From NCBI GenBank assembly GCA_964538875.1, contig CAZIHO010000051.1:1-22883 (forward strand): a stretch of DNA of 22,883 nt, read 5' to 3'. Each line of letters starts with the position of its first letter. Position 1 is the first letter of the stretch. This document shows positions 20,113 through 22,883 of this stretch, piece after piece. The notes below the pieces were generated by a model. That model worked only from the letters and a program-made list of their open reading frames with translations, did not search any database and was not told the DNA's origin. The translations under genes were made by a program, and so were the position numbers. This stretch comes from CAZIHO01 sp964538875. GTDB lineage: Bacteria > Pseudomonadota > Gammaproteobacteria > Chromatiales > Chromatiaceae.

Positions 20113-22883
20113 TTAGGACGCCGCTAGATTCCAGCCCCGGCGCTGGGCCAGCTCAATGAGCAGCGTGCGGGCGCGGGCGAAGTCCATGTTGGCGACCGCA
20201 GCCCCGGCAAGGGCCAGCTCCGCCTCCACCTCGGTACCCCGGACCAGGGTTTGCAGGTCCCGGAACCGGGCCACGGCGTTGAATCTCTGTTGTTCCAGCA
20301 GGGGCAGGGACTCCCGGAGCAGTGCCTCGACCCGCGCCACATCCAGGGTCCGGGGCGCCGCGACGGGTTCCCGCCGCTGCTGGGCGGTGCGTTCCGGCAG
20401 CCAATGGGCCAATAGCTCGCGCAATGCCGCCCACACCACCGGCTTGGCCAGCACGCCATCCATGCCCACGTCCAGGGCCCGTTGGCGGCTGTCGTCAAAC
20501 ACATCCGCCGTCAGGGCGATGATGGGGAGGCGTGGGCGCTGGTGGGCCTGTTCCCAGCGGCGGATTTGCTGGACCGCCCCATAGCCGTCCATGGCCGGCA
20601 TGCGCAGGTCCATGAGCACCAGATCCACCGGCTCGCCGCGGCGGATGATGTCCAGGCCCTGTTGCCCATCCTCGGCCTCGATGACCGATAAATCCAGCTT
20701 GGTCAGCATGGTGCGGATCACCTCGCGATTCGAGGCCGAGTCATCCACCGCCAGCACCCGGCCCACCAGCCGGGCAAACTCCTCTGAACCCGCAGCCTCG
20801 GCATTCCATTCGGGCTGGCGCTGATCTTCACCCGCGCCCACCGGTTCCAGGCGCACCCGGAACCAAAACCGGGACCCGTCGTTCACCCGGCTCTCCAACC
20901 CAACCTCGCCGCCCATTAGTTCCGCCAGGCTGCGGACGATGGACAGCCCCAGACCCGTGCCGCCGAAGCGCTGCGTCATGGCACCGCTCGCCTGGGCGAA
21001 GGGCCGGAACAGGCTCGCTTGTTTGTCTTGCGGCACCCCCACGCCGGAATCCGCCACCGAGAACTCCAGCAGGGCCGCCTCCCCCGCCCGGCTGAGTTCC
21101 CGTCCCTCGACCCGGATCTCGCCGTCGCTGGAAAACTTGATGGCGTTATTGACCAGATTGGACAGCATTTGCCGCAGCCGGTGGGGATCGCCCCGGTAGC
21201 GTTGCGCTGGCGGCCCGGACCAGGTCGAACACAACCCCAGCTCCTTGATCTGGACCACCGGCAAGAACAGGCGGGTCACCTGTTGCAGCAGTTGGCTGGG
21301 ATCGAAATCCGTGTATTCCAGGGTCATCCGGCCCGCTTCCACCTTGGACAAATCCAGGATGTCGTTGAGCAGGGTGAGCAGGGTCTCGCCGGCGTGCAGG
21401 ATCATCTGGGCGTGGTCCAGGCGTTCCTGTTTGCTGACTTGCCGCCCCAGCAGCAACTGGGCCATGCCCAGGATGGCGTTCATGGGCGTGCGGATCTCAT
21501 GGCTCATGGTGGCCAGAAAGCTGCTTTTAGCCCGGTTGGCGGCCTCGGCCTGATCCTTGGCCTCCGCCAGTTCCGCCTCGTAGCGCCTGCGCTCGGTGAT
21601 GTCCACATGGGTGCCCAGGGCACGCAGGGGACGGCCTGCGGCGTCCCGCTGCACCGTCCGCCCCCGGCCCAGGATCCAGCGGTAGCCGCCGTCCTTGGCC
21701 CTCAGCCGGTATTCCGCCTCGAAGGGACCGGGTCCAGCCAACGCCTGACCGACCCGCGCCACCGTGGACTCCCGGTCATCGGGATGCAGCAGGTCGAGCC
21801 ACAGGCTATCCGGGTCCGGACCTAACTCGCCGGACTGGTAGCCCAGCATTTGGAAGTAGGCCGGATTACAGTAGGCCTGGTCGCTATCCATGCGCCAGTC
21901 CCATAGACCGTCCTGGGAGGCCTCCATGGCCAGGCGAAAGCGCTCCTCGCTGGCCGCCAAGGCTTCTTCCAGGCGCCGGCGTTCCGAGATGTCTTCAATC
22001 AAGACCAGGTGACGGGGACTCTCACCCCGCTCCGCCGTCACCGGCGCGATGGTTATACGGATCCAGACCGCCGTGCCGTCCGGGTGCAGATACTGCTTGT
22101 CCATCTGGAAACTAGCGATTTCTCCGGCGTCCAGGCGCGCCATCTGGTCCAGTTCGTCTTGCGCGCCGTCGGGATGGGTGAGTGGCATCCAGTCGATGCG
22201 GGTCATCTCGGCGCGGGAGCGGCCGGCGATGGCGGCAAAGCGATCATTGACCTCCTGGATCCGGCCAGTCAGGGAATCGATGAGGGCGATTCCTAGGGGC
22301 GCCTGTTCAAACATGGTGCGGAACCGGGCCTCGGAACGCGCCACCCGCTCCAGCAGTTCCCGCAATTCGGCCTGGGCCGCCACCAATTCCTGGGTCCGGT
22401 CCGCCACCTTACGCTCCAGGTTGGCGTTGAGGTCCCGGATCGCCTCCTCCATGGCCTGGCGCTCGGAGATGTCGACCAAGATGCAGTGGGTGCGCAGGAA
22501 GCGGCCCTGGTCGTCGCGCTGGACGCGCCCGGCGAACAGAACCGTCAGTGGCGTGCCGTCACGGCGGCACAGCGTGACCTCCCCGTTCAGGCCGAGGTTG
22601 GCCTTGAAGCGCTCGAAATTGGCGTCAAACCGGTCCCGGAGCGAAATGTCCCAGTAATCCGCGAACGATAGGCCCAACAAGTCCCCGGGCTTGGCGAAGC
22701 CGAGCAGGTCGGCCATCTTTTGGTTGGCGTCTAGCCAGCGGCCCTGCCCGTCAATGGACTGATAGGCAATGGGCAGGTGCTCGAACAGTTCCCGGAAGCG
22801 GCGTTCGCTGTCACGCAGGTTGTGTTCGGCCTGCTTGCGCCCGGTGATGTCCTGCATCAAACCTTCCACGCCGGTCACTTGGC
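20113..22883 (-). CDS. Multi-PAS hybrid sensor histidine kinase (5' end beyond window)
   Basis: At least 921 residues; the frame is open to the right edge, and the first visible residues (TGVEGLMQDITGRKQAE) are the end of a PAS/PAC unit, so the true start lies outside. Three full PAS domains follow, ending in DISERQAMEE, DISERRRLEE and DITERRRYEA, with a coiled coil between the first two. Then come HisKA (MSHEIRTPMN, His about 460 counted from 22878), HATPase (NLVNNAIKFS, DSGVGVP, GGTGLGLSIV) and a receiver domain (VLAVDDSASN, phospho-acceptor Asp about 757 in VLMDLRMPAMDG, LAKP). A short helical C-terminal tail ends the protein; no Hpt His motif is evident. No membrane helix is visible in this part, so it is probably a cytosolic or partly unseen sensor. 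The signal and output are unknown. Confidence 0.93.
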   Translation of the reverse strand, partial: QVTGVEGLMQDITGRKQAEHNLRDSERRFRELFEHLPIAYQSIDGQGRWLDANQKMADLLGFAKPGDLLGLSFADYWDISLRDRFDANFERFKANLGLNGEVTLCRRDGTPLTVLFAGRVQRDDQGRFLRTHCILVDISERQAMEEAIRDLNANLERKVADRTQELVAAQAELRELLERVARSEARFRTMFEQAPLGIALIDSLTGRIQEVNDRFAAIAGRSRAEMTRIDWMPLTHPDGAQDELDQMARLDAGEIASFQMDKQYLHPDGTAVWIRITIAPVTAERGESPRHLVLIEDISERRRLEEALAASEERFRLAMEASQDGLWDWRMDSDQAYCNPAYFQMLGYQSGELGPDPDSLWLDLLHPDDRESTVARVGQALAGPGPFEAEYRLRAKDGGYRWILGRGRTVQRDAAGRPLRALGTHVDITERRRYEAELAEAKDQAEAANRAKSSFLATMSHEIRTPMNAILGMAQLLLGRQVSKQERLDHAQMILHAGETLLTLLNDILDLSKVEAGRMTLEYTDFDPSQLLQQVTRLFLPVVQIKELGLCSTWSGPPAQRYRGDPHRLRQMLSNLVNNAIKFSSDGEIRVEGRELSRAGEAALLEFSVADSGVGVPQDKQASLFRPFAQASGAMTQRFGGTGLGLSIVRSLAELMGGEVGLESRVNDGSRFWFRVRLEPVGAGEDQRQPEWNAEAAGSEEFARLVGRVLAVDDSASNREVIRTMLTKLDLSVIEAEDGQQGLDIIRRGEPVDLVLMDLRMPAMDGYGAVQQIRRWEQAHQRPRLPIIALTADVFDDSRQRALDVGMDGVLAKPVVWAALRELLAHWLPERTAQQRREPVAAPRTLDVARVEALLRESLPLLEQQRFNAVARFRDLQTLVRGTEVEAELALAGAAVANMDFARARTLLIELAQRRGWNLAAS

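Noticed and set aside
1..22883. CRISPR arrays, tRNA or rRNA genes
   Set aside because: No regularly spaced short repeats and no tRNA-like cloverleaf or rRNA sequence were seen on either strand.

Overview
The window reads as chromosomal DNA of a GC-rich Gram-negative bacterium, most likely a gammaproteobacterium (Chromatiales- or Methylococcales-like by the feel of the protein sequences; the species cannot be fixed from the sequence alone). Coding density is high at both ends and low in two decayed stretches (about 4.8-6.6 kb and 12.4-15.0 kb).

Layout. (1) 6-4790, minus: a trehalose cluster of a membrane-anchored trehalose-6-phosphate synthase, trehalose-6-phosphate phosphatase (otsB) and a GH15 glucosidase, transcribed in that order with a 22-bp gap and then a 4-bp overlap. 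(2) 4791-6630: no intact gene, but a broken LuxR-type regulator (about 5526-6091) and some symmetric sites. (3) 6631-12353, plus: a tight three-gene operon that is the highlight. It encodes an 844-aa homologue of the eukaryotic major vault protein (MVP repeats, SPFH-like shoulder, long cap helix), an 875-aa protein joining a nicotinamidase/isochorismatase-like domain, an APH-type small-molecule kinase domain and a NUDT9/TRPM2-type Nudix domain with an eroded catalytic box, and a 187-aa CDKN3-like dual-specificity phosphatase. (4) 12354-15034: a scar zone holding a katG fragment made by an internal deletion, a tyrosine-recombinase tail, two ~283-bp direct repeats, a frameshifted ParE-type toxin, an intact exported rhodanese, the C-terminal part of an IS91-type transposase and an orphan gene tail with its terminator. 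(5) 15036-17579, minus: an AT-richer pair, a GT2 glycosyltransferase and a sulfotransferase, probably horizontally acquired surface-glycan genes. (6) 17784-19970, minus: intact katG. (7) 20113 to the right edge, minus: a multi-PAS hybrid histidine kinase, cut by the window end.

How the genes may work together. The trehalose genes make and probably turn over trehalose under osmotic or desiccation stress. KatG deals with peroxide. The vault-like operon pairs a shell-forming protein with domains that point to NAD/ADP-ribose chemistry: a nicotinamidase-like fold, a kinase fold, a Nudix domain that looks able to bind but not cleave ADP-ribose, and a phosphatase. My reading is a bacterial vault particle coupled to sensing or processing of an ADP-ribose-type ligand. 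The domain calls rest on residues visible in the translations; the functional link is inference.
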